A stretch of 64,000 bases of DNA from Ensifer sp. LC11 (GCF_001695835.1 NZ_MBSO01000008.1:102721-166720); one strand, 5' to 3'. Positions 8,863 through 15,441 are shown, numbered from the stretch's first letter. The notes: generated by a model from the sequence alone, not told the origin. Program-made: numbers and translations.

Positions 8863-9387
8863 ATGACCTACCGCCTACCGCTGGAATGGCTCCAGCCGGT
8901 GAAGATGTCGCGCATCATCGCGCACTGGAGCGCCGGCGCCTATCGAGCTTCTGAGCTCGACAAGGAGCACTATCACTTCATCGTCGAGGGATCCGGCAAT
9001 GTGGTCCGCGGTGATCACACGATTGCGGACAACGTGAACACGACCGACGACGATTATGCGGGCCATACGCGCCGCTGCAACACCGGATCGATCGGCGTTT
9101 CACTCGCCTGCATGGCCGGCGCAGTCGAAAGCCCGTTCCACGCCGGCAAGTTCCCGATGACGGAAACACAGTGGCACCGCGCCATGGACGTCATCGCGCA
9201 CCTGGCCGAGTTCTACAAGATCCCGGTCACTCCGAAGACGATCGTTTCCCATGCTGAGGTTCAGCCGAACCTGGGCATCCAGCAAGCCGGGAAGTGGGAT
9301 TTCACCCGCCTTCCGTTCGCGCCGAACGTCATCGGCGCCAAAGCATGCGGCGACAAGATGCGCGCCGAAGTCAAAGAACGTCTCTAA
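8863..9387 (+). CDS. phage endolysin, N-acetylmuramoyl-L-alanine amidase (Amidase_2)
   Basis: 174 aa. It should cleave the bond between N-acetylmuramic acid and the stem peptide. Visible Amidase_2 features are the first zinc-ligand His in RIIAHWSAG (near residue 21), HYHFIVEGSG, the TGSIGVSLACM core strand, and the C-terminal SHAEVQPNLG...GKWDFTRLP segment carrying the second His and the Lys/Asp of the active site. No signal peptide, so release depends on a holin. First gene of the lysis module, followed by a lipoprotein and a holin-like gene. Confidence 0.85.
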   Translation: MTYRLPLEWLQPVKMSRIIAHWSAGAYRASELDKEHYHFIVEGSGNVVRGDHTIADNVNTTDDDYAGHTRRCNTGSIGVSLACMAGAVESPFHAGKFPMTETQWHRAMDVIAHLAEFYKIPVTPKTIVSHAEVQPNLGIQQAGKWDFTRLPFAPNVIGAKACGDKMRAEVKERL

Positions 9388-9414
9388 CCACCTCCAACAT
9401 CGAAGGAAAATCAC

Positions 9415-9732
9415 ATGCGCTTTCTGCTTCTGGCAGCGGCGGCCTTTGTGCTGTCCGCTTGCACCTCGACGACCTCAATCGACACTGCGATTCAGAAGAA
9501 CCTTCCGCAGGTTTGCTCTGCCGCGGCAACGGCGCACTCAGCGTTCGTGATCGTCGCCAGCACCGGCAACGTCAAACCCAAGACGGTCGCGAAGGAGGCG
9601 GCAGCCTGGGCGGCTCTGGAAATCGTCTGCAAGGATCCGGGCAGTGTCACCGCCGCAACCGCGCTCGTGAAGGCTGCCGAGGCCTATGCCGCAATCACGC
9701 TCGCGATGCGCGAAGCCAAGGCGGTGGAGTAA
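9415..9732 (+). CDS. phage lysis-module lipoprotein
   Basis: 105 aa with a clear lipoprotein signal peptide (MRFLLLAAAAFVLSAC, lipobox LSAC, modified Cys16). The mature part is Ala/Val/Thr-rich and mostly helical, without the Pro-rich make-up of Rz1 spanins. It lies between the endolysin and the holin-like gene, spacing 27 nt and 4 nt, so a lysis-related envelope role is likely. Exact function unknown. Confidence 0.65.
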   Translation: MRFLLLAAAAFVLSACTSTTSIDTAIQKNLPQVCSAAATAHSAFVIVASTGNVKPKTVAKEAAAWAALEIVCKDPGSVTAATALVKAAEAYAAITLAMREAKAVE

Positions 9733-9736
9733 GCTG

Positions 9737-10087
9737 ATGGACGCAAAGCAGGCCCTCGAAGAGAAAATCGCTCTGGCAGTCATCGGCGCGGTCCGAGACC
9801 CGGCCGTCCCGGCTGATGCCGCGGCGGCCCGCCCAATCATCAACGCCGTTTCGGAGAAGATCGCGCCGGCAATCGTTCATGCGACGAACAACGAACCGAT
9901 CTGGCAAAGCCGGGTGACGATCGGCGCGGTGGCCGGCCTGATCGGCGGCACCTATGGCCTTGTCCTTGACTTCCTCGATGGCACGTTGCCGACGGCTGAA
10001 AGCCTGACGGCTCAGGTCGTCGTGATCGCGGGTGCCGCGCTCACCCTTTACGGGCGCTGGGCGGCGAAGAAGCCGCTCGGCGATTAA
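9737..10087 (+). CDS. putative phage holin
   Basis: 116 aa, ATG at 9737. Two predicted membrane segments at about residues 60-79 and 91-106, an amphipathic Ala-rich N-terminal half and a short basic tail (RWAAKKPLG). Size, topology and place after the endolysin match holins, which open the inner membrane so the endolysin can reach the wall. No family-specific motif is seen, so this is a context call. A strong terminator follows 8 nt after the stop. Confidence 0.6.
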   Translation: MDAKQALEEKIALAVIGAVRDPAVPADAAAARPIINAVSEKIAPAIVHATNNEPIWQSRVTIGAVAGLIGGTYGLVLDFLDGTLPTAESLTAQVVVIAGAALTLYGRWAAKKPLGD

Positions 10088-10095
10088 GCCTTAAT

Positions 10096-10129
10096 GGCCG
10101 CCCCGGTAATTCGGGGCGGCCTTCTTTTT
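10096..10129 (+). terminator. rho-independent terminator after the holin gene
   Basis: Perfect 10-bp stem GGCCGCCCCG / CGGGGCGGCC with a 6-nt loop, followed by TTCTTTTT. It would end the late tail/lysis transcript or reduce readthrough into the next gene. Confidence 0.85.
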
Positions 10130-10162
10130 CGAGAGGACGAGCGACACGAGGGGAAGCAGTTC

Positions 10163-10537
10163 ATGGCACCAGCAGACATTGATGCGGCAGTGCATCGCCA
10201 GCTTGGCGAACTGGCGGCGGGGATGCGAGCCCTGCAAGATTCCATGCGCCGGATAGAAGAGGGCGCCGATCGCGCGGAAGACAAGGCGGCGGAAAGTCGC
10301 GCGGCAGTCCATCGCCGAATGGACGAGCTTGTTGGCCGGGTTGGCCACCTCGAGACTTCGACCGCGACGATCGTTGCCGATGTGGCGGAGATGAAGCCGG
10401 TAACCGATGACGTGCGTCGGTGGAAGTTGATGGGAATCGGCGCGCTCGGCGTCACCGGCATTGCGGCGATGGCGCTCGGCGTGAGCTTCGCCGAGGCTAT
10501 CAGGCGGGTCGTGTTTGCTCTGGTCGGGAAAGGCTGA
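10163..10537 (+). CDS. DUF1515-type phage membrane protein
   Basis: 124 aa from the ATG at 10163 (GAGGGGAAGCAG upstream); an in-frame ATG at 10094 lies inside the terminator and is rejected. The N-terminal ~80 residues form a coiled coil (DAAVHRQLGELAAGMRAL, RRMDELVGRVGHLETS), and one membrane segment follows at about 92-116. This layout matches the DUF1515 proteins found next to lysis genes in rhizobial prophages. A spanin- or antiholin-like role is possible but not shown. Confidence 0.7.
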   Translation: MAPADIDAAVHRQLGELAAGMRALQDSMRRIEEGADRAEDKAAESRAAVHRRMDELVGRVGHLETSTATIVADVAEMKPVTDDVRRWKLMGIGALGVTGIAAMALGVSFAEAIRRVVFALVGKG

Positions 10538-10571
10538 AAAAATGGCCCCGGACGCATGCGCGATCGGGGCC
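10537..10571 (-). terminator. minus-strand terminator for the 100-aa gene
   Basis: GGCCCCG / CGGGGCC stem with a 14-nt loop; read on the minus strand it is followed by six T. It sits about 50 nt after the stop of the 100-aa gene and also abuts the DUF1515 stop, so it can act between convergent genes. Confidence 0.7.
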
Positions 10572-10622
10572 TCCCAGGATGTGTTGCAACGGGCTCCACC
10601 TCAGGGACGGAACAATGGAGCC

Positions 10623-10925
10623 CTAGCCTCGATCCGCAGGGGTGTGGACCATAGGCGAATCCAAACCGTCATCTACCGGAGAGGTGAGCGCTTCCACATT
10701 TTGCCATGGCCGGGTTGCGACCGGCTCGTCTAGATATGTCAGGTATTTGAGAGCGACGTCCTCGCGGACGCCGCTTAGGTAAAGATCGATAAGTCGTTTT
10801 GCGATCGGTTCCGCCGCCTTGCATTGCCGCGTCAAACCACGCTCGCGCAGGACTTCTTTGAAGACGTTCTCGATCTGATTCATTTCGCGAGGGAGAATTG
10901 CCATCGTTCTGGGCAGGGAATGCAT
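10623..10925 (-). CDS. 100-aa hypothetical protein with its own promoter
   Basis: ATG at 10925 preceded by AAAGGAGGTCGCTC, a near-perfect ribosome-binding site; the frame is open further upstream but the site decides the start. Soluble and helical, with a central segment VFKEVLRERGLTRQCKAAEPIAKRL... typical of a small conserved rhizobial hypothetical; no DNA-binding motif is evident. It has a sigma70-like promoter at 10998-11026 and its own terminator, so it is a stand-alone unit read against the late genes, as expected for a gene expressed in the lysogen. Function unknown. Confidence 0.75.
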   Translation of the reverse strand: MHSLPRTMAILPREMNQIENVFKEVLRERGLTRQCKAAEPIAKRLIDLYLSGVREDVALKYLTYLDEPVATRPWQNVEALTSPVDDGLDSPMVHTPADRG

Positions 10926-10997
10926 GAGCGACCTCCTTTCCCGGGAGCACCGCGAAGTTCCCGGAGCCCCGGAGTTCGAAAATCGAGTTTGAAGAGA

Positions 10998-11026
10998 TAA
11001 ATAATATCGGCTCACCAATGCGACAA
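10998..11026 (-). promoter_or_regulatory. putative sigma70 promoter for the 100-aa gene
   Basis: On the minus strand, TTGTCG and TATTTA are separated by 17 nt, about 73 nt before the ATG at 10925. The region is locally AT-rich, unlike its surroundings. Confidence 0.55.
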
Positions 11027-11246
11027 GATAACCAAAATGGGTGAGGTCGCTGTCGTTGACGGCACGCCAAGGTGCGTCGGGCGGCTTCCCTAAAGCCCTC
11101 GAAGAAATGGCCCCGTCCGGGGATGATGAGGCCATGAGGCACTTATCGGCTCCATATCCGGAGGGGACAATGAAGGTGTCACTCTGGGGGGTCAGGGTTC
11201 CACAACACTTGAAACGCCGATACCATGATTGGGTTCCCGCCTCGGT
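11027..11246. other. intergenic stretch without a convincing gene
   Basis: Between the 100-aa gene promoter and the SNase terminator. Open frames are short and lack ribosome-binding sites. The segment around 11107 (ATGGCCCCGTCCGGGGATG) contains another short GC hairpin related in sequence to the two neighbouring terminators. Nothing else is recognisable. Confidence 0.5.
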
Positions 11247-11279
11247 AAAAAATTGGCCCCGAAAGCGACTCAGGGGCCA
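11247..11279 (-). terminator. minus-strand terminator downstream of the SNase gene
   Basis: TGGCCCC / GGGGCCA stem, 12-nt loop, followed on the minus strand by a run of six T (aaaaaa at 11247-11252 on the plus strand). It would end the transcript that carries the zinc-finger genes and the SNase. Confidence 0.75.
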
Positions 11280-11383
11280 TTGAGAGGGGTGTGTAGTGCA
11301 TCGGGGGCTGGCGATTCCAGCGCCCGATCTATCAACGGCCGCAACCTCAAAGAGGTTCCAAGTCGCTCATTTTTTATAAGCAT
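11270..11383 (-). CDS. possible 37-aa protein downstream of the SNase
   Basis: Minus-strand frame from the ATG at 11383 to a TGA inside the terminator, translation beginning MLIKNERLGTSLRLRPLIDR. A weak AGGCG motif precedes the start. It reads like a coherent small basic protein, but overlap with the terminator stem and the lack of a recognised relative make it tentative. Confidence 0.3.
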   Translation of the reverse strand: MLIKNERLGTSLRLRPLIDRALESPAPDALHTPLNGP

Positions 11384-11412
11384 TCGCCTGGCCAGCTTGC
11401 GCCAAAGCTACC

Positions 11413-11928
11413 TCAACAACTCGGCTCTTGTTTCAGCCGTTTCGCGCGGACCTGGCATGGCAGATCAAATCTACCGCGCCAGATACCGACGCCACGTGAG
11501 CGGGCCGAATACTGCTCGGTGGTATAGGCGCCATTGCTGTACCTCTTCCAATCCAACGCATAGCCGTTCTCCACCAGCCAACGGTTGACCTCTTTGCCGT
11601 CGGCGCGGAAGCAGACGCTCACGAAACGTTTGTACCGATCGCGTTCGACGACGTCGCAGCGGGTAGGGCGTGAAGCGGCGAGAAACCTGTCGAGCGCGGA
11701 CGCGGCCTCCTTGCCACAGCGATAGGTACCGCCGTCCCCGTCCTCGCATCGCTGCGAACTCTCTGGCGCGTCGATACCGTGCAACCGGATCCGTTCACCT
11801 CTGATTTCGATCGTGTCGCCGTCAATGACGGATGCGCGACCCATGATCGAGTTTTCAGCGGCGGCCGTCGAAGCTGACATCAGCCCACAGACTATCGCTA
11901 CGATCCATTTTCTATTCACACCGCTCAC
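11413..11928 (-). CDS. secreted thermonuclease (SNase-like)
   Basis: 171 aa from the GTG at 11928, which overlaps the TGA of the upstream zinc-ribbon frame (GTGA), implying coupling; an ATG 16 codons upstream would spoil the signal peptide. Signal peptide at residues ~6-24 (WIVAIVCGLMSASTAAA). The SNase core follows: GRASVIDGDTIEIRGERIRL, HGIDAPE with the catalytic Arg/Glu region, then ERDRYKRFVSVCF. Four Cys in the mature part may form disulphides. It would degrade DNA/RNA in the periplasm or outside. Last gene of the minus-strand accessory operon. Confidence 0.8.
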   Translation of the reverse strand: MSGVNRKWIVAIVCGLMSASTAAAENSIMGRASVIDGDTIEIRGERIRLHGIDAPESSQRCEDGDGGTYRCGKEAASALDRFLAASRPTRCDVVERDRYKRFVSVCFRADGKEVNRWLVENGYALDWKRYSNGAYTTEQYSARSRGVGIWRGRFDLPCQVRAKRLKQEPSC

Positions 11929-12418
11929 CGCTTCAGCTTGCCGATCTTGATTTTGTTGCCGCTCTTGTTGCTGCATTTCGTGCAGCGCATCCGCGGCGCC
12001 AGCGCCACGATCGATTGCGTCCTCCCGAACCGGCGCACCAAAGAGTGCCGATCGAGGTGTTTCTCACGGCCACAGCGTTTGCAGCAGCAGAATAGCTCGT
12101 ACCACTCCGGGAGGTTTGCGAAGGTAACTTCCTCAGGTCGCCCGGCCGGCGCTGCACTGCCGGCCGGTTCCTTCGGGAGGGCAGCGGTTCCTCAGGGAAA
12201 GGGTGGGTGTACTGAAGTTGGCACCGATCGCGAACCGCGTTCTTTGTCTTCGTGCAGCCGTTTGCTTCCGCAATCTTCGGCAATAGTCCCGGCATGCATT
12301 GGTCGCCGATGCGATCGAGCAGAGCTTTCGCGTCGTACTGCTTCTTGAGCCCGCATTCACACTGAACGCAGACCTTGAACACCAGCTCAGACAGCCACCA
12401 GGCGCCGCCCCTAGGCAT
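11925..12418 (-). pseudogene. zinc-ribbon-type phage protein, apparently frameshifted
   Basis: The 5' part starts at the ATG at 12418, overlapping the stop of the 56-aa gene, and encodes a convincing N-terminus with CVQCECGLKKQYDAKALL. After about 80 residues this frame degenerates. From 12178-12182 the adjacent -1 frame continues sensibly with VTFANLPEWYELFCCCKRCG and a second Cys pair RCTKCSNKSGNKIKIGKLKR, ending at 11925, but has no usable start of its own. Loss of one C in the CCC run of CTGCCCTCCCG would explain it. The joined product (~164 aa) would hold two zinc-knuckle-like Cys clusters. It may be a real mutation, a sequencing error or, less likely, programmed frameshifting. Confidence 0.6.
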
Positions 12419-12581
12419 TTGCCTTCTTCCACTCTGGCCGATGCTCGGAGCAGAACCAGTTTGGCGCCGCCCTGCCGACGGCGAAGCCGAACCCACCCCA
12501 CTTACTACATCCTGGATGCTCGCACAGATGGACAACAGGCCCGCTCTGTGTCTGCTTTGACGCGCCGGTTTCGTCGCTCAT
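12411..12581 (-). CDS. 56-aa Cys/His-rich zinc-finger-like phage protein
   Basis: ATG at 12581 with AGGAGACC upstream; first gene of a minus-strand operon whose next start (12418) overlaps its stop. The protein has a CEHPGC pair near residue 20 and CSEH near residue 45 (HLCEHPGCSKWGGFGFAV then APNWFCSEHRPEW), a four-ligand zinc site pattern. Small proteins of this type recur in rhizobial prophages, but no function is known to me. The LexA box at 12601 lies 19 nt upstream, so expression may be SOS-controlled. Confidence 0.7.
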   Translation of the reverse strand: MSDETGASKQTQSGPVVHLCEHPGCSKWGGFGFAVGRAAPNWFCSEHRPEWKKANA

Positions 12582-12600
12582 AGAGGTCTCCTGCTGTTTT

Positions 12601-12615
12601 GTTCTTACTATGTTC
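12601..12615. promoter_or_regulatory. LexA (SOS) box
   Basis: GTTCTTACTATGTTC, an exact match to the alphaproteobacterial LexA consensus GTTC-N7-GTTC. It lies in the 89-bp gap between the divergent 56-aa protein gene (starts 12581) and the DNA ligase gene (starts 12671), so it can repress either or both. Confidence 0.75.
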
Positions 12616-12670
12616 TCATGAAGACGGGAGTCAATGAGACGTTTTCGCGGAGTTGTGCGTTAAATGCGGA

Positions 12671-13657
12671 ATGGCTAAAGCAGCGAAAACAAAACCGCCT
12701 CCATTGCCGCCGGCAGATCCGATGCCGCGGCGCGTTGAGCCATGCGTCGCAACCCTCGTCGACAAGCCGCCGAAAGGTCCGGAATGGGCCTTTGAAGTGA
12801 AATGGGACGGTTATCGTCTCGCGATCCATGTGGAGCCGGGAGAGGTGAGGGCGATCACACGCGGCGGCTATGACTGGACGAAGAAGTTCGGGCCGATCGT
12901 CGCCGAGGCGCGCGAGCTCGGGCATGCTTCCATGATCGTAGATGGGGAGGCGGTCGTTCTGGACGATCAGGGCCGTTCGGACTTCGGCCTGCTGCAGCGC
13001 GCACTTGGCAAGAAGCCCAGTTCGCACGACACTAGCGAAATCCTCTTCTATGCCTTCGATCTTCTCTACCTGGACGGCCACGATTTGCGCGCATTGCCGC
13101 TGTCAGAGCGGCGCCGGCTGCTTGAGCCGATCGTCGCCGGCAGAACCGGAGCGATTCGCTTCTCGCAAGAGGTGCCTGCCGATGGCGCCGAGTTCTTCCA
13201 GGTCGCGTGCGAAATGGGCCTCGAAGGCATCATCGCCAAGCGACGGGACGCGCCATATCGGATCGGGCGCCGTCCGGAATGGCTCAAGATTAAATGCGTG
13301 CGCCGCGACACCTTCGTGATCGTCGGTTTCGAGCCGTCGACCGTACCTGGTGCGATCGGCCGGTTGCTGCTGGCGGCAAAGGACGCGAAGGGCCTCACCT
13401 ATGTTGGTGGCGTCGGAACCGGCTGGACCTATGAGATGTCCGTCGAGCTGCGAAAATTTCTGCAGGAACGGGTAACATTGACGCCGGCGGTGAAGTTGTC
13501 GCGGAAAGGTGCGGTTTTTACCGAGCCGGTGTTGGTCGCAGACATCGAGTATCGGGCCTGGACGGAAGACAAGAAGCTGCGGCATCCGTCGTTCAAGGGC
13601 GTGAAGAAGCGAACCAGCAAGGCACAGGTCTATGAAATCAAGCGACCGCCAGAATAG
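12671..13657 (+). CDS. ATP-dependent DNA ligase, LigD ligase-domain type
   Basis: 328 aa from the ATG at 12671; a TTG at 12653 is the alternative start. The adenylation motif EVKWDGYRL places the catalytic Lys at residue 44. MIVDGEAVVLDD, ILFYAFDLLYLDG and EGIIAKRRDAPYRIGRRPEWLKIKC give the remaining nucleotidyltransferase motifs, and an OB-fold domain fills the last ~100 residues. It is a stand-alone ligase without the LigD polymerase or phosphoesterase domain, of the kind used with Ku in end joining in rhizobia. No ku gene is in view. The LexA box 56 nt upstream suggests damage induction. Confidence 0.85.
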   Translation: MAKAAKTKPPPLPPADPMPRRVEPCVATLVDKPPKGPEWAFEVKWDGYRLAIHVEPGEVRAITRGGYDWTKKFGPIVAEARELGHASMIVDGEAVVLDDQGRSDFGLLQRALGKKPSSHDTSEILFYAFDLLYLDGHDLRALPLSERRRLLEPIVAGRTGAIRFSQEVPADGAEFFQVACEMGLEGIIAKRRDAPYRIGRRPEWLKIKCVRRDTFVIVGFEPSTVPGAIGRLLLAAKDAKGLTYVGGVGTGWTYEMSVELRKFLQERVTLTPAVKLSRKGAVFTEPVLVADIEYRAWTEDKKLRHPSFKGVKKRTSKAQVYEIKRPPE

Positions 13658-13663
13658 ATCCCT

Positions 13664-15244
13664 TCAACCTAGGACGTCTTGTTTCAGTGTCTGATATGTG
13701 TGCGTGCCGGGTTTGATGAGCGGCGCCAGCGCGTTTCTCGCAAACGACATTTGGTCGTTGCCTTGTCCGCGCAAACCGAGCCGCCTTATTAGTATCTTAT
13801 AGATGTCATTCGCTGCCGCCTTGATATCATCGGTGGGGCGTCCCCGTATTTCGGCGGCGTGTTTTGCGCCATCACATTCCTGCTGAATGGCGTCATATTC
13901 GTCGCCTTTACCGTGGGTTTCGCAAAGGATTTTGATGATCTCCGGATCATAGAGGAATGCCTCGATGTGACGGCGGCTCAAAACACGGATGCCCTCCTTG
14001 GAGAAGTCAGATACGTCCGCGTCAGAATGATCGTCTCGATCGATGACCCTACGGACGGAGACGCCGGCAGCGATCTTCGGGATCATTGCCGCAAATCTCA
14101 TTCGGTCGCCCACCACTTCTTTGGAGCTGCCGGCCGAAATGAAAATTACGTCGGGGTACTCGTTTCCGAAGATTGTCGCATAGCAGCGAGCGTCATGCTC
14201 CGAGTTGGCTCCAGGTGTGGGGACGACGGGGTTTCCTTCGCAGATGACAACTTCACGGGGAGCTACAAGGTCGGCAAGATCATCCAGCGCAACACGCAGG
14301 ACGTTTTCCCAGAACTGCCGCGTTGGTGCGACTGGCTGCATCACAACTGGAGTGTCAAAGTCGTGCCCATTAAAATCCAGAAACACAACATCATTGGGAT
14401 TCTGGGTGTAGAGGTCTCGCGCTTTGCGCATCATTCCAATCGAATGAGTCGCAATCCAAAGCTGTGAGTTGTCCGGAATCAAATCGACAAGCTCGCCCAA
14501 AAGAGGGCCTTGAAGCTTTGTACTGATGTGTGCTTCCGGTTCGTCGATGGCGAAAACCGTGTCGGTAAATGCTCGGCGCTTCACAATCAGATCAAGGATG
14601 AGGTCGAAAGCCGCTTTCTCGCCGCCAGATAGGTTCTCGTAAAGGAAGCCTCGTTGTGATCCCTTGGTGAACGTGAAGGTGCCTGCTGCAAGAGGGTTCC
14701 CCAAGGTGTTTAGAGTGAGATCAGGAAAGAGCCGTTGGACAGCGCTGCCGAGTTCGCCCACGACCTTGTTTCTAAAATCGCCCACAGTGGTCGAGGGATC
14801 TTCTTTCGAAAAAACGTCCTCGAACGCGTCGGAAGCTAAGCGGGCATAGTTGCTCGACACCGCTGCGTCACCTTGAATCATGCGACTAAATCGCTGCTCT
14901 TTCGTGACGTCGCCTTGTCGGAACAGTTGGCTGAGGGTGAAATCTGGCTCATTGCGATAGGCCGTGCGGAGATAAAACGAAATCGGGCTCATCGGCCTAT
15001 CTTCGTGGAACTCGGCCTTGACCGCGTTCATATGTGTGTTCTTGCTGTCCTGGCGGAGGTGGTAGCTCGGGTGCCACTCTATACCCACCTGGTGTTGGCG
15101 CAGCAGGGAGAATGCATCGAACACCGAGGACTTTCCAACGCCGTTAGCTCCGGCAAGGACAACAAGTTTCGCGGGTGGGAGGTTCTTGATTGTGAGATCT
15201 TCGAAGCGTCGAAACTCATGCATTCGCAGCGACTTGATCTTCAT
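13664..15244 (-). CDS. OLD-like ATPase with Toprim/DUF4435-type C-terminus
   Basis: 526 aa from the ATG at 15244 (G-rich stretch just upstream). Walker A GANGVGKSS at 32-40, ABC-type signature LSGGEK at 205-210, Walker B VFAIDEPEAH at 230-239 and H-loop ATHS at 265-268 define an SMC/RecF-like ATPase. After ~330 comes VVICEG (Glu336) and IDRDD (401-405), the acidic residues expected of a Toprim nuclease, then a segment like the DUF4435 domain. This ATPase-Toprim layout is that of OLD-family nucleases, many of which act in phage defence. Position at the prophage edge and convergent orientation to the ligase mark it as cargo. Activity is inferred. Confidence 0.7.
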   Translation of the reverse strand: MKIKSLRMHEFRRFEDLTIKNLPPAKLVVLAGANGVGKSSVFDAFSLLRQHQVGIEWHPSYHLRQDSKNTHMNAVKAEFHEDRPMSPISFYLRTAYRNEPDFTLSQLFRQGDVTKEQRFSRMIQGDAAVSSNYARLASDAFEDVFSKEDPSTTVGDFRNKVVGELGSAVQRLFPDLTLNTLGNPLAAGTFTFTKGSQRGFLYENLSGGEKAAFDLILDLIVKRRAFTDTVFAIDEPEAHISTKLQGPLLGELVDLIPDNSQLWIATHSIGMMRKARDLYTQNPNDVVFLDFNGHDFDTPVVMQPVAPTRQFWENVLRVALDDLADLVAPREVVICEGNPVVPTPGANSEHDARCYATIFGNEYPDVIFISAGSSKEVVGDRMRFAAMIPKIAAGVSVRRVIDRDDHSDADVSDFSKEGIRVLSRRHIEAFLYDPEIIKILCETHGKGDEYDAIQQECDGAKHAAEIRGRPTDDIKAAANDIYKILIRRLGLRGQGNDQMSFARNALAPLIKPGTHTYQTLKQDVLG

Positions 15245-15253
15245 GCATTCCCC

Positions 15254-15296
15254 CCCCAAATGAAAAAATACCCTTGTATTAGGGTGTAATTTGGGG
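15254..15296. promoter_or_regulatory. nested palindrome in the OLD-like gene promoter
   Basis: CCCCAAAT (15254-15261) pairs with ATTTGGGG (15289-15296), and inside it ACCCT (15270-15274) pairs with AGGGT (15281-15285). It starts 10 nt upstream of the ATG, in an AT-rich stretch. It looks like an operator or a leader hairpin that would cover the ribosome-binding site. Confidence 0.5.
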
Positions 15297-15330
15297 TTGC
15301 GCCAGCGTGCATAGCATGAGCGCTCCGTGC

Positions 15331-15388
15331 GGCTGGACACTGTTGAGGAAAAACATAACGAAATGGCTGAGCACATCAGTGTCCAGCC
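15331..15388. repeat. 12-bp perfect inverted repeat inside the prophage end
   Basis: GGCTGGACACTG (15331-15342) and CAGTGTCCAGCC (15377-15388), separated by 34 nt, 38 nt inside the proposed attR. No T-run follows. An integrase or excisionase arm site, or a transcript barrier, are possibilities. Confidence 0.6.
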
Positions 15389-15425
15389 TTTCCGTAAGTT
15401 ATTGATTTTGCCCAATTCAGGTGGC

Positions 15426-15441
15426 CCGCCTCCGGGCACCA
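15426..15441 (+). other. putative prophage attachment site attR (tRNA 3'-end copy)
   Basis: CCGCCTCCGGGCACCA followed by TTTTTC. This looks like the last bases of a T-stem, a 7-nt acceptor strand TCCGGGC, discriminator A and CCA, with a native terminator after it, but no cloverleaf precedes it. Such a partial copy is what remains when a phage integrates into a tRNA gene; the complete tRNA and integrase gene should lie at the other, unseen end. Confidence 0.55.

Larger units (their letters stand above)
1..15441. mobile_element. right-hand part of an integrated tailed prophage
   Basis: Tail, fibre, lysis and accessory genes run without interruption from the window start to about 15440, where a 16-nt tRNA-3'-end-like sequence marks a probable attachment site; ordinary chromosomal genes follow. 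Head, packaging, replication and integrase genes are not in view and should lie to the left. Gene order (tape measure, three minor tail proteins, J-like tip, fibres, amidase, holin) indicates a siphovirus-like phage. No structural gene seen here is broken, so it may be intact. The boundary is an inference; the phage nature of the genes is well supported. Confidence 0.85.

Noticed and set aside
11107..11283. Plus-strand frame starting MAPSGDDEAMRHLSAP.
   Set aside because: Lies over two hairpins, ends inside the SNase terminator and lacks a ribosome-binding site.
12133..12501. 122-codon minus-strand frame overlapping the zinc-finger genes.
   Set aside because: Overlaps two frames with clear Cys pairs and ribosome-binding sites; its own translation is Arg/Cys/Ser noise without a good start.
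15421..15441. A complete tRNA gene at the prophage end.
   Set aside because: Only the acceptor strand and CCA are recognisable; upstream bases cannot form D, anticodon and T arms, so it is treated as an attachment-site copy.
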